A stretch of DNA of 50,181 nucleotides, from assembly GCA_036823195.1 (NCBI GenBank), contig DAISGI010000018.1, positions 1-50,181 of the forward strand. The letters run 5' to 3'. Position numbers and translations under genes: made by a program. Below, one piece after another: positions 1 to 9,309 of this stretch. The notes beneath the pieces were generated by a model. It worked only from the letters and a program-made list of their open reading frames with translations. It had not been told where the DNA came from and made no database searches. Source of the stretch: UBA4874 sp002399435. Lineage in GTDB: Bacteria; Bacillota; Clostridia; Caldicoprobacterales; DTU083. Numbering within the stretch: the first letter of the stretch is position 1; each line of letters begins with the position of its first letter.

Positions 1-150
1 TATTATAACATCCCCGATCTATTTATACAAAAGATGTTTGCCTGTATTTACTAATTAGTATAGACAAAAAGGAAGGATATCAGACCTCTTTTTTTTCTGC
101 AGGGAAATTGTCCATTTTTCGGTGCTGTCCGGAGGGATGTTCCGTCCATA

Positions 151-189
151 CAAAAATGCCGTTTCCGGATTACAAACCGGGAACGGCAT
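151..189 (-). terminator. Rho-independent terminator of the LplABC-like operon
   Basis: Read on the minus strand, two arms of about 14 bases (beginning ATGCCGTT and ending AACGGCAT) pair with one mismatch around a short TTGTA loop and are followed by TTTTTG. It lies about 100 bases past the stop codon of the last permease gene. A smaller hairpin (ATCTGA, loop, TCAGAT at 195-210) sits just before it. The remaining sequence out to position 1 shows no gene that I can support. Confidence 0.9.
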
Positions 190-286
190 AATATATCTGA
201 GATTTCAGATAACGGGCATTTCACAGGTATTCCAAAGGTACCAGTCATTGATCCATGCGCCAACAACCTGCCGTCAGCATGTGGCA

Positions 287-1177
287 CTATCCTTTCAACG
301 CTCCTATCATAACCCCTTTCACAAAATATTTTTGGAGGAACGGATACAGACAAAGAATAGGTACCGTGGAAACCACAATCACAGCGTATTTAATCGTTTC
401 GGCTATCATCTCCCTGTCTTCCATTCCCGTTCCCATGGTCATATCGTTCAGGGAATTCTGAATCAGTATCTCCCGCAGGATCAGCTGCAACGGATATTTT
501 GAACGTACTCCCGACAGAAATATCATGGCATTGAACCAGGAATTCCAGTGTCCGACCCCATAGTACAGTACCAGAACGGCAATGGTAGGCCCAACCAGAG
601 GAATCATGACCTTTGTAAGGATGACAAAATGGCTTGCCCCATCCAGCTTTGCGGACTCCTCCAGGCTTTCCGGAATCACCGCAAAAGCCGTTCGCATGAT
701 GATCATATTATAGGTGCTGATTGCCGTCGGAAGAATCAGCGACCATAAAGTCTTATCCAGTCGAAGATCCCGTACCGTCAGATAAAAGGGAATCAATCCG
801 CCGCTGAAGTACATGGTGAAGATGACAGACAGCACCATGACTCGCTGGAACATCCAGTTTCGCCTGGACAGAAGGTATCCTCCCAGTAATGTCAGGGACA
901 TGTTGACAGCCACTCCCACCACAACGATAAAAATGGTATTCCGGTATCCATTCCAAATATTGGGGTTCTTGAATACTGCCTGATAGGAAGCCAGATCAAA
1001 CCCCAGAGGATGCCATAAAGGCCCGTAATGCATCATAAACCGACCCGGCGTACTGAACGAAGCAAACACCACATAGAGCATGGGATAAAGTGTAATCCCC
1101 ATGATACCAATCAAAAACAGTATATTTACGACGTTGAAAACACGTTCCCCGATTCCTGTTCGGATCTTGTTATTCAT
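287..1177 (-). CDS. Sugar ABC transporter permease, LplC/YtcP-like
   Basis: This is an inner-membrane permease of the CUT1 (MalG-type) carbohydrate importers, closest in look to LplC/YtcP. The 296-residue length is usual. An N-terminal membrane segment (about residues 12-35) is followed by several more, and the EAA loop that contacts the ATPase reads EESAKLDGASHFVILTKV at about residue 175. The start has GGAGG a few bases upstream. It begins 13 bases after the stop of the LplB-like gene and is the last gene of its operon. The family relation and the presence of a regulator upstream suggest import of pectin-derived oligosaccharides, as for B. subtilis YtcQ-YteP-YtcP; this is inference. No ATPase gene accompanies it. 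Confidence 0.92.
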   Translation of the reverse strand: MNNKIRTGIGERVFNVVNILFLIGIMGITLYPMLYVVFASFSTPGRFMMHYGPLWHPLGFDLASYQAVFKNPNIWNGYRNTIFIVVVGVAVNMSLTLLGGYLLSRRNWMFQRVMVLSVIFTMYFSGGLIPFYLTVRDLRLDKTLWSLILPTAISTYNMIIMRTAFAVIPESLEESAKLDGASHFVILTKVMIPLVGPTIAVLVLYYGVGHWNSWFNAMIFLSGVRSKYPLQLILREILIQNSLNDMTMGTGMEDREMIAETIKYAVIVVSTVPILCLYPFLQKYFVKGVMIGALKG

Positions 1178-1190
1178 TGGAATCCCTCCA

Positions 1191-2201
1191 TCACCATAAA
1201 CTGATTTCGCTGGTTTTCCTGCTTATTTTATTTACCGTCACCACCAGCGCAAAATTCACAACGGAGTTGAACAACCCCACTGCGGTACTGTAGCTCCAGT
1301 CAGAATTCAGAAGACCCTGCCGGTATACATAAGAGGAAATCACATCGGATGTTTTATAAATAGCAGGATTATACAAAAGAATAATTTTTTCTGAACCGAC
1401 ACTGAGAATATTTCCTGTCCTCAAAATCAATAATATTATGATGGTAGGCAGCAGGCAGGGAATCGTAACATACAGCGTCTGCTTCCATCTCCCGGCACCA
1501 TCGATTTTTGCGGCATCGTACAATTCAGGATCGATCCCTGTTAATGCCGCCAGATAGATAATGCTCCCCCACCCCATATTCTGCCAGATACCGGAAATCA
1601 CATAGATCGGGACAAACAATCCAGACTGATTGAGCATGGTCTGTTTTTTAAGTCCAACATGAGACAACAGCAAAGTAATAAATCCGCTGTCGCTTGTAAA
1701 TTGCTTGATCATGCCACATAAAACCACCAGGGAAATAAAATGTGGCATATAGCCAATGGTTTGTACCGTTCGTGAAAAAGCCCGGTTCCGTAGCTCATTG
1801 ATCAGCAATGCAAGGATAATGGGCGCCGGAAATCCGAATATCAATTGAGTGATGCTGATGATCAGGGTGTTTTTCAACACCCTGCCAAAATAAACACTGG
1901 AGAAAAAATCCTTAAAGTGCCGCAGCCCTGCCCAGGGACTGTTCATAATTCCTTTTGCCGGAGAAAAGTTCTTAAATGCAATGATGGCACCGTACATGGG
2001 TTTATAATGAAACAGTATATAAAACAGCAAAATGGGCAGAGCCAAAATGTACAATTCCCTGTTCTGAATGATATCTCTCTTCAGACGATAAGAAAGACTT
2101 CTTTCCGAGCCGAACAATCCTGCTGCTTTCGAAATGCCGTCAAAGCAGTTTCCCATTCCGATATTGTCGTTGGAGGATCCAATTTTGCCTTTTTCAGCCA
2201 A
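1191..2201 (-). CDS. Sugar ABC transporter permease, LplB/YteP-like, 5' end disrupted
   Basis: The protein is an LplB/YteP-type permease. After a short cytoplasmic lead it has a first membrane helix ending in the family signature FHYKPMYGAIIAFKNF, and an EAA loop YDAAKIDGAGRWKQTLYVTI at about residue 235. The frame is open to a TTG at 2201, but that codon lies inside the upstream lipoprotein gene and has no ribosome binding site. The family normally starts only 10-20 residues before the KRDIIQNRELYIL stretch, so residues before about 28 are probably translated lipoprotein-gene sequence in another frame. The native start and binding site appear to have been lost in the same deletion that truncated the lipoprotein gene. 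The rest of the gene is intact, so it may or may not be translated. Confidence 0.8.
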   Translation of the reverse strand: MAEKGKIGSSNDNIGMGNCFDGISKAAGLFGSERSLSYRLKRDIIQNRELYILALPILLFYILFHYKPMYGAIIAFKNFSPAKGIMNSPWAGLRHFKDFFSSVYFGRVLKNTLIISITQLIFGFPAPIILALLINELRNRAFSRTVQTIGYMPHFISLVVLCGMIKQFTSDSGFITLLLSHVGLKKQTMLNQSGLFVPIYVISGIWQNMGWGSIIYLAALTGIDPELYDAAKIDGAGRWKQTLYVTIPCLLPTIIILLILRTGNILSVGSEKIILLYNPAIYKTSDVISSYVYRQGLLNSDWSYSTAVGLFNSVVNFALVVTVNKISRKTSEISLW

Positions 2202-2851
2202 TCCATTCTTAAAACAGGCCCACTGGTATGACGGAGTTCTTTGCTCCCTCTGATAAATGGCACAAGATAAAACTTGCCGTCATCGCTCTTTACCTGCTTG
2301 GCAATTTCCGGATTCGATTCATAATAAGCAGTCAGGTTGGGAGCATATTTTTTCATCAAATCCGTGAGTTCCAGTATGACATCATCGTTGAAAAGCTTGG
2401 TGACACCACCGGGATATCCGGGCCACGAATACTCGATGATATCCGGGTATTCCCTGGAAGCCAGCAGCACGTTCAATGTTTCCTTTTCCTGACCGGAGGG
2501 AGGATGCTCATATTTTACTTTGATTCCTGTGGCTTTCTCCAGATTCTTTCGAAATGGAAGCTCACTGTAATTTGTCGCAAATGCGGATACATTGGATGCC
2601 AATCCCACCCAATAGGTTAATTCAGGCTTCCCTTTCAAAGGATAGATCGTGTTTTTGTTTGCACCATCTTTGGACCCATTCCCGGATGATGTTTTTCCCA
2701 AATTCTTATCGGAAACACCTGGCGTATGCTGAGACGCTTTTTCATCTGTCTCCTTGCCTGCCTGATCCGTGCCTTTACAGCCAGTCATCAGGTTCAAACA
2801 AAGTATCAGGGACAATACCAAAACCAACGCCTTGATTTGAATGCTTCTCAT
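2081..2851 (-). pseudogene. Truncated sugar-binding lipoprotein, LplA/YtcQ-like
   Basis: The first 240 residues are a normal binding lipoprotein of the LplA/YtcQ family. They contain a signal peptide with lipobox LMTGC, a Thr/Ser/Lys-rich linker, then the domain start LTYWVGLASNVSAFATNY and a family-typical WLKKAKLDPPTTISEWETAL. After TAFRK, at about position 2126, family resemblance stops. Fourteen unrelated residues follow before a stop codon that lies inside the downstream permease frame. Family members are about 500-560 residues, so roughly 300 residues of C-terminal lobe and the gap to the permease are missing. The product could not form a two-lobed binding protein. A natural deletion or an assembly collapse would both give this picture. 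Confidence 0.8.
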
Positions 2852-2944
2852 AAAAACCCTTCTTTCTGTTCACTTATTTGTGGTTCAACTGCCACCTTCC
2901 CTCCTTTGCACTTCTTTCCTTACAACACCTCATATAAATCCTGC

Positions 2945-2960
2945 AAACAGATATCTGTTT
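2945..2960. promoter_or_regulatory. 16-bp perfect palindrome, candidate operator
   Basis: AAACAGATATCTGTTT is a perfect inverted repeat. It lies just downstream of the predicted -10 box of the lipoprotein gene, at or just after the expected transcription start. That is a usual place for a repressor site, but the protein that would bind it is not known. Confidence 0.45.
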
Positions 2961-2969
2961 CTTAATTTC

Positions 2970-2997
2970 ATTATAAGAAGAAGAGTTCAAATGTAAA
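2970..2997 (-). promoter_or_regulatory. Sigma-A-type promoter of the LplABC-like operon
   Basis: On the minus strand TTTACA (2992-2997) is separated by 16 bases from a perfect TATAAT (2970-2975). It lies in the 219-base gap between the AraC sensor gene and the lipoprotein start. No other strong promoter-like pair was seen in that gap. Confidence 0.65.
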
Positions 2998-3070
2998 TAT
3001 TGAAATCTACAGCGTTCCAATTTCTTAATATATTGTTGTTACAATTTTTATAGTGTTATAAAAATGCAAA

Positions 3071-5374
3071 CTATTGATTGGCGTCTCTGAATTCTCCGGG
3101 TGTAAAGCCGGTAAATTTGCGAAAGGCATTGATAAATGTACCAACGTTATTAAAGCCGGATTTTACCGCGGCATCCTTGACTTTCTCATTCCCCAGCAGA
3201 TAGTCCTTTGCTATCGCCACTCTTTTTTCATTTACATAATCCACATAACTTTTACAGAAATGTTCCCTGAAAAAACGGCTTAAATACTGGGGCGTGACAT
3301 GAAACACATCCGCCAGCCTTTCCAGACTGAGCTGATGATCCAGAAAATGTTCATCTATATAGACCCGGATTCCTTTCTCCAGCTTTGCTGGCCGTTCGCT
3401 CTGCTGTATTTCAACTTCTTTGCAGACCCGAATGACCTTTTCCTTAATATCCAGTAGGAAATAGGACATATCCCGGTGCCCGTTGTCCGGATTATCCAGC
3501 TCCCGAATGCTTTGAAAGATTGAATCGCATTGTTCCAGGTTTAATTCTTCCATTGCCTTAACCACTGAGCAATACAAATCATACAAAAAAAGTTTCATCA
3601 TCTCATAGGTCAGCTGTTTATGAAGACAGTTCTCATTATAAACACTGCTCACAACTTCCAGTGCCTCTTTCTGCTTCCCTGACTTTATGGCATTTATCAG
3701 TTGTATTTCCTTTGAAACAGGAAATGCAAACAAATTGTCATTCTTCAGGATATCATGATAGTACACAATCCCTTCATTCATCAGCCCGGCATAATGAAGT
3801 GCCTCCTCTGCCTCCTCATAAGAGCGGGACAAATTCATGTGACCTTTATAGATATTTCCTATCCCCGCTGATAAAACAATATCCAATTTGTTCTCCGGAT
3901 CCTCTTTCAGCTTTGTTGCCAGCGCATACAGGTTCTCCTGCAAACTGTCCGGGTTTGCCACATCCGATCCACAGATGCAGGCAATGGTATTATGGCCCAT
4001 TTCCACTGCATATCCTACACAGTGGTCTTTCATGGCTGCTTCCATGGCATTGCACAACGCAATCTTGTACAATTCCTTTTGCCCGTCCTGTTTCTTATCG
4101 GCCGTTTCTTTCATCTTTACATGAAACAATGCCACTGCAGAAATAGTGCAGTCCAGACGAATATCCAGCAATTGATTCATTGAATCGCTTTGACTGTCCT
4201 GGCTATTATCACCCTCCTCCAGAATCTCAGCCAGGTAACGCTGCCTTATGACAGGGATATACCGCTTCATGATCTTCTGATTCGACTTTATTTCTTCACA
4301 GGAAGATTGTAATATATTTGATATCACCTGATAATCATCCTTTTCTTCCGTCTGGTCTCCATATGCTGTTTGTATGAACTGTATAATGTTCCTGATGGGC
4401 GCATAATTTCTGTTAGCAGCAAAAAAGGAGATCACAAAAGCAAGAAAACCAAACAGAACGATAATGGATAGGGTGGACAGTTTCAGGATCTTTACCTGAT
4501 CAATGAATGCGTTATATGGAATAATACTTACATATCTCCAGTTGTTTTTTGTCGATGTGGTGTGTACCTTCAATGCTTTTCCTTCTGGCGTTGCAATCGT
4601 TTCCACAGCTGTCCGGGACCGCAGATTTTTCTCTGCAAAATCCGTATCAAGCCGGGGATTCTCCGATACAATGACCTGGAGGTCATGGTCCAGTATATAC
4701 AGGCTTCCATGATATGCTTTCAGTACTTCCGAAAATGTATCCAGATACCGATCCTGATTCATAAGCACCAGGATGCATCCCAAATTATCCTGTGCATTGG
4801 GCAGAGAATCCTTAAAAAGAATTTTCTTATCGATATCGCCGGCATAAGTATTGACTGTAACAGGGATGGTCTTTCGAAAATCTGCTTTCTTTATGGCATC
4901 TGCCCATTTTCCAAACTCCGCCTGGTCAGAAGTGCGGGGATAAACGCAGCTGAAAAAAACCTCCGGCGCATAGAGACCGGTCGGTGACACAATAGAGTTG
5001 TTCTTCCTGGAATAGATATAAATATCTCCGATAAAATCGTTTAAAATTGTAAATTTCCGTAAATCCAGCATCACCGGCCTGGCCAATAAGCTCAAATCCC
5101 GTTCAGATTCCGCTTTCGTATAAAGAAAATCATGTAGCCTTTGATTCAGCGAAAACTCACTGGATATCCTATAAAGCCCTTCCACAAAAGAATCCACTGT
5201 ATCGGAAGATTGCTGTAAGGCCGCCAGACTATCCTTCTCAACTTTATCCTCGATTATTTTCAGTGCCTGATAATAATGAACGGCTCCAAGAACAATCATT
5301 GGAATAGCCAACAGGATCAAATAGGAAAGAAATATTCGGCTGAAAGCCTTGTTGTGCTTCCATAAGCCTGCCAT
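3071..5374 (-). CDS. Membrane-bound AraC-family sensor regulator, YesN/YtdP type
   Basis: The 767-residue protein has a membrane helix at about residues 10-32, an extracytoplasmic sensor region (Cache-like by position) and a second membrane helix at about 297-320 (STLSIIVLFGFLAFVISFF). A cytoplasmic linker follows, then a C-terminal AraC DNA-binding domain from about residue 670 with two helix-turn-helix units (LSLERLADVFHVTPQYLSRF and VKDAAVKSGFNNVGTF). This layout is shared by B. subtilis YtdP/YesN-like regulators. GGGGG lies 8 bases before the ATG. It sits directly upstream of the LplABC-like operon and very probably activates it on sensing an extracellular saccharide. The ligand cannot be told from sequence. 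Confidence 0.9.
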   Translation of the reverse strand: MAGLWKHNKAFSRIFLSYLILLAIPMIVLGAVHYYQALKIIEDKVEKDSLAALQQSSDTVDSFVEGLYRISSEFSLNQRLHDFLYTKAESERDLSLLARPVMLDLRKFTILNDFIGDIYIYSRKNNSIVSPTGLYAPEVFFSCVYPRTSDQAEFGKWADAIKKADFRKTIPVTVNTYAGDIDKKILFKDSLPNAQDNLGCILVLMNQDRYLDTFSEVLKAYHGSLYILDHDLQVIVSENPRLDTDFAEKNLRSRTAVETIATPEGKALKVHTTSTKNNWRYVSIIPYNAFIDQVKILKLSTLSIIVLFGFLAFVISFFAANRNYAPIRNIIQFIQTAYGDQTEEKDDYQVISNILQSSCEEIKSNQKIMKRYIPVIRQRYLAEILEEGDNSQDSQSDSMNQLLDIRLDCTISAVALFHVKMKETADKKQDGQKELYKIALCNAMEAAMKDHCVGYAVEMGHNTIACICGSDVANPDSLQENLYALATKLKEDPENKLDIVLSAGIGNIYKGHMNLSRSYEEAEEALHYAGLMNEGIVYYHDILKNDNLFAFPVSKEIQLINAIKSGKQKEALEVVSSVYNENCLHKQLTYEMMKLFLYDLYCSVVKAMEELNLEQCDSIFQSIRELDNPDNGHRDMSYFLLDIKEKVIRVCKEVEIQQSERPAKLEKGIRVYIDEHFLDHQLSLERLADVFHVTPQYLSRFFREHFCKSYVDYVNEKRVAIAKDYLLGNEKVKDAAVKSGFNNVGTFINAFRKFTGFTPGEFRDANQ

Positions 5375-5464
5375 GATTCATTCCCCCTAACAAAGGCAGT
5401 CATAGGAATTATCTCAGCATATCCTCTTTTTTCGATACAAATCAATCCTTATGATTCTTCCAGG

Positions 5465-5490
5465 AAAAATAAGGCTTTTATCAAAAGCTT
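5465..5490 (-). terminator. Probable weak terminator after the xylose operon
   Basis: On the minus strand AAGCTTTT and AAAAGCCTT pair with one bulge around a GAT loop and are followed by ATTTTTCC. The hairpin overlaps the stop codon of the GH3 gene. The short AT-rich stem makes termination partial at best. Confidence 0.45.
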
Positions 5491-7622
5491 ATATCAACCG
5501 ACAAAGGCCGTATGCCTGTCAGGGCCACACTTCTTGGATCCGGCTGGCTTATCCCTGCAAAAACTGTAAAGTGATTGCTGTCCAGGTATCGGTTTCCTTC
5601 CCCGTCCACGATATTCATGGCTTTGTTGGGAATCATGGCTTCCACCACCCTGCTTTCCCCCCTCCCAAGATGGATCCTCTGAAAGCCGCACAGGCAGGGA
5701 TTGGGAACTGCATATTTGGAATCCCTGTCCTTTATATAGAACTGTACCACCTCATCGGTATCGTAGGACCCTGCATTTTTGATTTCCACCGATAACCGGA
5801 TATCGCTTTCCTTTGCTACCTTGTTCCGTATCCTCAGATCCCTTAACTCAACCCTGCTGTAGGTAAGCCCGAATCCAAAGGGATACAGGGGCTCTGTTTC
5901 CATATAGCGATAGGTCCTTCCCTTCATGGAGTAATTGGTGAATGCCGGGAGCTCTTCCACACTTCTGTAAAAGGTAACAGGCAGTTTTCCGGAAGGGGAG
6001 TAGTCGCCAAACAGACATTCTGCCGCAGCCTGACCGCCTCTGGCCCCGGGGTACCAGGTTTGAAGAATGGCATTGCACTTTTTATCGGCGAAATTGATGC
6101 TCACGGCACTCCCTGTTGACAACAGAAGTACGGTTGGTTTCCCAACCGCCACTACCTTCTCCAGCAGATCCTCCTGTACCTCCGGAAGATTCAGATCTGC
6201 CTTGTCTCCGGATGCGGAGGCATTTCCGGCATCTCCCTGCTCTCCTTCCAATGTCTCATCCAGACCCAGGCAAAGAACCACCACATCGCTGTGTTCCGCC
6301 ACGGTCCGGGCTTCCGCTGTCCTGTCGTTTTTCAGTCCCAGATTTTCCACCTTGTCTTTATATAAATGACAGCCTTCCGAATAATAAACACGAACCTCAT
6401 CCCCGACATAATCCTGTATTCCTTCCAGCAGCGTGATAGTCCTGGAAGGAGTCCCGTAATAGTTTCCTTTCAAAGCCAGACGACTGTTGGCATTGGGCCC
6501 GATGACCCCGATTGTCTTTATCCTGTCTTTGTCCAAAGGCAAAATCCCGTCATTCTTCAGAAGGACCATGCTCTTTCGGGCGGCTTCCAATGCCGCTTCA
6601 TTATGCTCTCCGGAATCCACTACCGAGTAGGGAATGCTGTCGTATTCGCATTCATCAAACATGCCCAGTTTCATTCTGGTGGTAAACAGCCTTACCGCGG
6701 ATCTGGTGATATCCTCTTCTGTAATCAGGTTATCCTTTAGAGCCTGCAGTAAGTGAAGATAGGTGTTTCCGCAGTTTAAATCGCATCCTGCCTTTATGGC
6801 AAGAGCGGCAGACTCCGGAGCTGTGGAGGTAACAAGGTGCCTGGTATGAAAATCCGCGATTGCCCCACAGTCTGAGACAACATGGCCTTCAAATTTCCAT
6901 TTGCCCCTCAGGATATCCCGAAGCAATGTATAGCTCCCGCAGCAGGGCTCTCCATTTGTACGGTTGTACGCTCCCATGACGCCTTCCACTTTGCCTTCCA
7001 ATACACAATCCTCAAATGCAGGCAGATAGGTCTCCCACATATCCTTCTTTGATGCTGTCGCATCGAATTCGTGCCGGAGGCTTTCCGGGCCGCTGTGTAC
7101 TGCAAAATGCTTGACACAGGCCGCAGACTTCAGATATCTGCCATGACCCTGCAGGCCCTTTATAAAAGCGACCCCCAGTCTCCCCGTCAGGTAAGGATCC
7201 TCGCCATAGGTTTCATGCCCTCTGCCCCATCTGGGATCCCGAAAGATATTTACATTGGGTGACCAGAAGGTGATTCCCTTATAGATATCGCGGTCTCCAT
7301 GCTTTACCGCTTCGTTGTATTTCGCCCGCCCCTCGGTGGCAATGATATTCCCAATTACCTCCATAAAATGTTCATCAAACATGGCAGCCATACCGATTGC
7401 CTGGGGAAACATGGTGGCCGTGCCGCCCCTCGCGACACCATGAAGGGCTTCATTCCACCAGTTATACGCAGGAATGTTCAGCCGCTCTATGGGCGGTGCA
7501 TCATATTTCAGCTGGGATGCCCTTTCCTCTATGGTCATCTGATCCACCAGCTTACGCGCACGTTTTTCCGCTTCCTGCGTTGTGATTCGGTTCGTCCTTC
7601 CTTCAACTGCTTCTGCTCCCAT
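5481..7622 (-). CDS. GH3 glycosidase, probable intracellular beta-xylosidase
   Basis: This 713-residue enzyme has the usual GH3 order: an N-terminal TIM barrel, an alpha/beta sandwich and a C-terminal fibronectin-like domain. The catalytic nucleophile is in HVVSDCGAI (Asp251). Substrate-binding motifs WWNEALHGVA (55-64), DPRWGRGHETYGEDPYL (129-145) and Lys171-His172 are all present. The WWNEALHGVAR form is typical of beta-xylosidase/arabinofuranosidase members rather than beta-glucosidases. There is no signal peptide, so it works in the cytoplasm on imported xylo-oligosaccharides. It is third after xylA and xylB, which supports release of xylose as its role. The 131-base gap before it holds an inverted repeat CTTTAC-CAT-GTAAAG (7689-7703) of unknown meaning. 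Confidence 0.9.
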   Translation of the reverse strand: MGAEAVEGRTNRITTQEAEKRARKLVDQMTIEERASQLKYDAPPIERLNIPAYNWWNEALHGVARGGTATMFPQAIGMAAMFDEHFMEVIGNIIATEGRAKYNEAVKHGDRDIYKGITFWSPNVNIFRDPRWGRGHETYGEDPYLTGRLGVAFIKGLQGHGRYLKSAACVKHFAVHSGPESLRHEFDATASKKDMWETYLPAFEDCVLEGKVEGVMGAYNRTNGEPCCGSYTLLRDILRGKWKFEGHVVSDCGAIADFHTRHLVTSTAPESAALAIKAGCDLNCGNTYLHLLQALKDNLITEEDITRSAVRLFTTRMKLGMFDECEYDSIPYSVVDSGEHNEAALEAARKSMVLLKNDGILPLDKDRIKTIGVIGPNANSRLALKGNYYGTPSRTITLLEGIQDYVGDEVRVYYSEGCHLYKDKVENLGLKNDRTAEARTVAEHSDVVVLCLGLDETLEGEQGDAGNASASGDKADLNLPEVQEDLLEKVVAVGKPTVLLLSTGSAVSINFADKKCNAILQTWYPGARGGQAAAECLFGDYSPSGKLPVTFYRSVEELPAFTNYSMKGRTYRYMETEPLYPFGFGLTYSRVELRDLRIRNKVAKESDIRLSVEIKNAGSYDTDEVVQFYIKDRDSKYAVPNPCLCGFQRIHLGRGESRVVEAMIPNKAMNIVDGEGNRYLDSNHFTVFAGISQPDPRSVALTGIRPLSVDISF

Positions 7623-7753
7623 TTCTTCACCATCCTGTTTTTATAGCTTCCATACTCAATGATACGCATAATTGTTTCAAGAATAGAACTTTACCATGTA
7701 AAGCACTCCTGTGTTCCTATGTAAGTTCCTATAATGTACTCCCATCTACACAT

Positions 7754-9220
7754 CTACATTTTGGGAAACAGATCCTTCAGCCCCGGATAAAGGCTCCGGT
7801 ATACCCGGTATCTTTCATTATAAAGAGAAACGATTGCAGGGTCCGGCTCCACTGTAGTCCGGATTTGGACAATCTTTTCCACAATCTCCTCCACGGAAGC
7901 GTAAGCTCTGCAGCCCACCGCAGCCAGCATGGCAGCACCAAGTGCCGGCCCTTCTTCCACGGACAGGATGTCCACCTTCAGATTCAGAACATTGGCCAGG
8001 ATTTCTCTCCAGAGAGGACTCTTCGCTCCGCCGCCGCACATTTTGGTCCTCTTTATCCCGGTTCCCAGGGATCGGGCAACCTCATAGGAATCCCGGATTG
8101 CAAATGCCACTCCCTCCATCATGGCAAGGGTCATATCCTTCCGGGTGGTTTCCATGGTCATGCCGACAAAGGCTCCTCTGGCATTGGGATCATTGTGGGG
8201 AGAACGCTCTCCCATCAAATAGGGAAGAAAATACACCCGGTTGCTGCCCAGATTATGAATATCCTTCTGCTCTCCGGCAAAATCCTTCGTCTTCAGGATC
8301 TCTTCCATCCACCACTTATTGCAGGAAGCAGCACTGAGCACCACTCCCATGAGATGATAATTGCCATCCGCATGGGCAAAGGCATGAAGGGCATTGTTTT
8401 TATCCACTTCAAATTGTTCACTGGAAACAAACAGGGTGCCGGAAGTACCAAGGGAAACGTTGCACCTTCCTTCCCCCACGGTACCGGTCCCCACTGCAGC
8501 AGCCGCATTGTCCCCTGCCCCTGCCACAATTTTGACATTCCCGGGTAAACCAAATTCCCCGGCGATCTCTTCTTTCATGGTTCCAACCACCTCATAGCTC
8601 TCATAGACGGCTGGAAGCTGTTCTTCGGTGACCCTGCATATCTGCATCATGTCTTTTGACCAACATCTGTTTTTCACATCAAACAGCAATGTCCCCGAGG
8701 CATCGGAAGGATCAGAAGCGTGTACTCCGGTCCACCGATATACGATATAGTCCTTTGGAAGCATAATCTTTGCAATGCGCCTGAAATGATCCGGTTCCTG
8801 TTTCCTCATCCACAGAATCTTTGGCGCGGTAAATCCGGCAAAGGCAACATTGGCCGTATCCGCCGATAAACGGTCTTTCCCGATCTCCTGATTCAGGTAT
8901 TCAGTCTCCTCAGCGGTTCTCTCGTCATTCCACAGAATCGCGGGACGAATCACATGATCGCTTTTGTCCAATGCCACCAGGCCATGCATCTGTCCGCTTA
9001 CTCCAATCCCGGCCACCCTGGATTTATCAATATCCAGGAGAAGTTCCCGGAGCCCATCCGATGTCTGACGATACCAATCCTCCGGATTTTGTTCCGACCA
9101 GCCCGGCTTCGGATAGGAAATGGGATATTCCCTTGATACGCTCTTTACGCAGACACCTTTTTGATTCATCAGCAGCAGTTTTACTGCTGAGGTGCCCAAA
9201 TCCACTCCAATAAAATACAT
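7754..9220 (-). CDS. xylB: Xylulokinase
   Basis: This is a FGGY-family sugar kinase of 488 residues, close to the 484 of E. coli XylB. It phosphorylates D-xylulose to xylulose 5-phosphate for the pentose phosphate pathway. The N-terminal phosphate loop reads FIGVDLGTSAVKLLLM, the substrate region GISGQMHGLV follows, DPSDASGTLLFDV is family-typical, and the catalytic Asp lies in GAGDNAAAAVGTG. The C-terminal nucleotide-binding segment CGGGAKSPLWREILANVLN is intact. It lies between xylA and a GH3 beta-xylosidase on the same strand and is surely co-transcribed with them. The gap to xylA contains a duplicated 18-base sequence. Confidence 0.95.
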   Translation of the reverse strand: MYFIGVDLGTSAVKLLLMNQKGVCVKSVSREYPISYPKPGWSEQNPEDWYRQTSDGLRELLLDIDKSRVAGIGVSGQMHGLVALDKSDHVIRPAILWNDERTAEETEYLNQEIGKDRLSADTANVAFAGFTAPKILWMRKQEPDHFRRIAKIMLPKDYIVYRWTGVHASDPSDASGTLLFDVKNRCWSKDMMQICRVTEEQLPAVYESYEVVGTMKEEIAGEFGLPGNVKIVAGAGDNAAAAVGTGTVGEGRCNVSLGTSGTLFVSSEQFEVDKNNALHAFAHADGNYHLMGVVLSAASCNKWWMEEILKTKDFAGEQKDIHNLGSNRVYFLPYLMGERSPHNDPNARGAFVGMTMETTRKDMTLAMMEGVAFAIRDSYEVARSLGTGIKRTKMCGGGAKSPLWREILANVLNLKVDILSVEEGPALGAAMLAAVGCRAYASVEEIVEKIVQIRTTVEPDPAIVSLYNERYRVYRSLYPGLKDLFPKM

Positions 9221-9237
9221 TTCACACCTGCCCCGTT

Positions 9238-9273
9238 CCTTGATGGGTCCTTGAGCCTTGATGGGTCCTTGAG
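9238..9273. repeat. 18-bp tandem duplication between xylA and xylB
   Basis: CCTTGATGGGTCCTTGAG occurs twice head to tail, without a mismatch. It fills much of the short gap upstream of the xylB ribosome binding site, and a degenerate GTACTT pair follows it. It resembles the other gap-filling tandem repeats in this window. Confidence 0.9.
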
Positions 9274-9309
9274 GGTACTTAGTTCGATGGTACTTCCGGA
9301 ACCATTTGC

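Noticed and set aside
51..353. Minus-strand 100-residue frame at the window start
   Set aside because: It spans a strong terminator and the end of the permease gene in another frame, with no family resemblance.
5380..5470. Promoter for the AraC sensor gene (TTGATT, 18 bases, TATGCT)
   Set aside because: Both boxes are weak and the spacing poor; the gene could be read through from the xylose operon.
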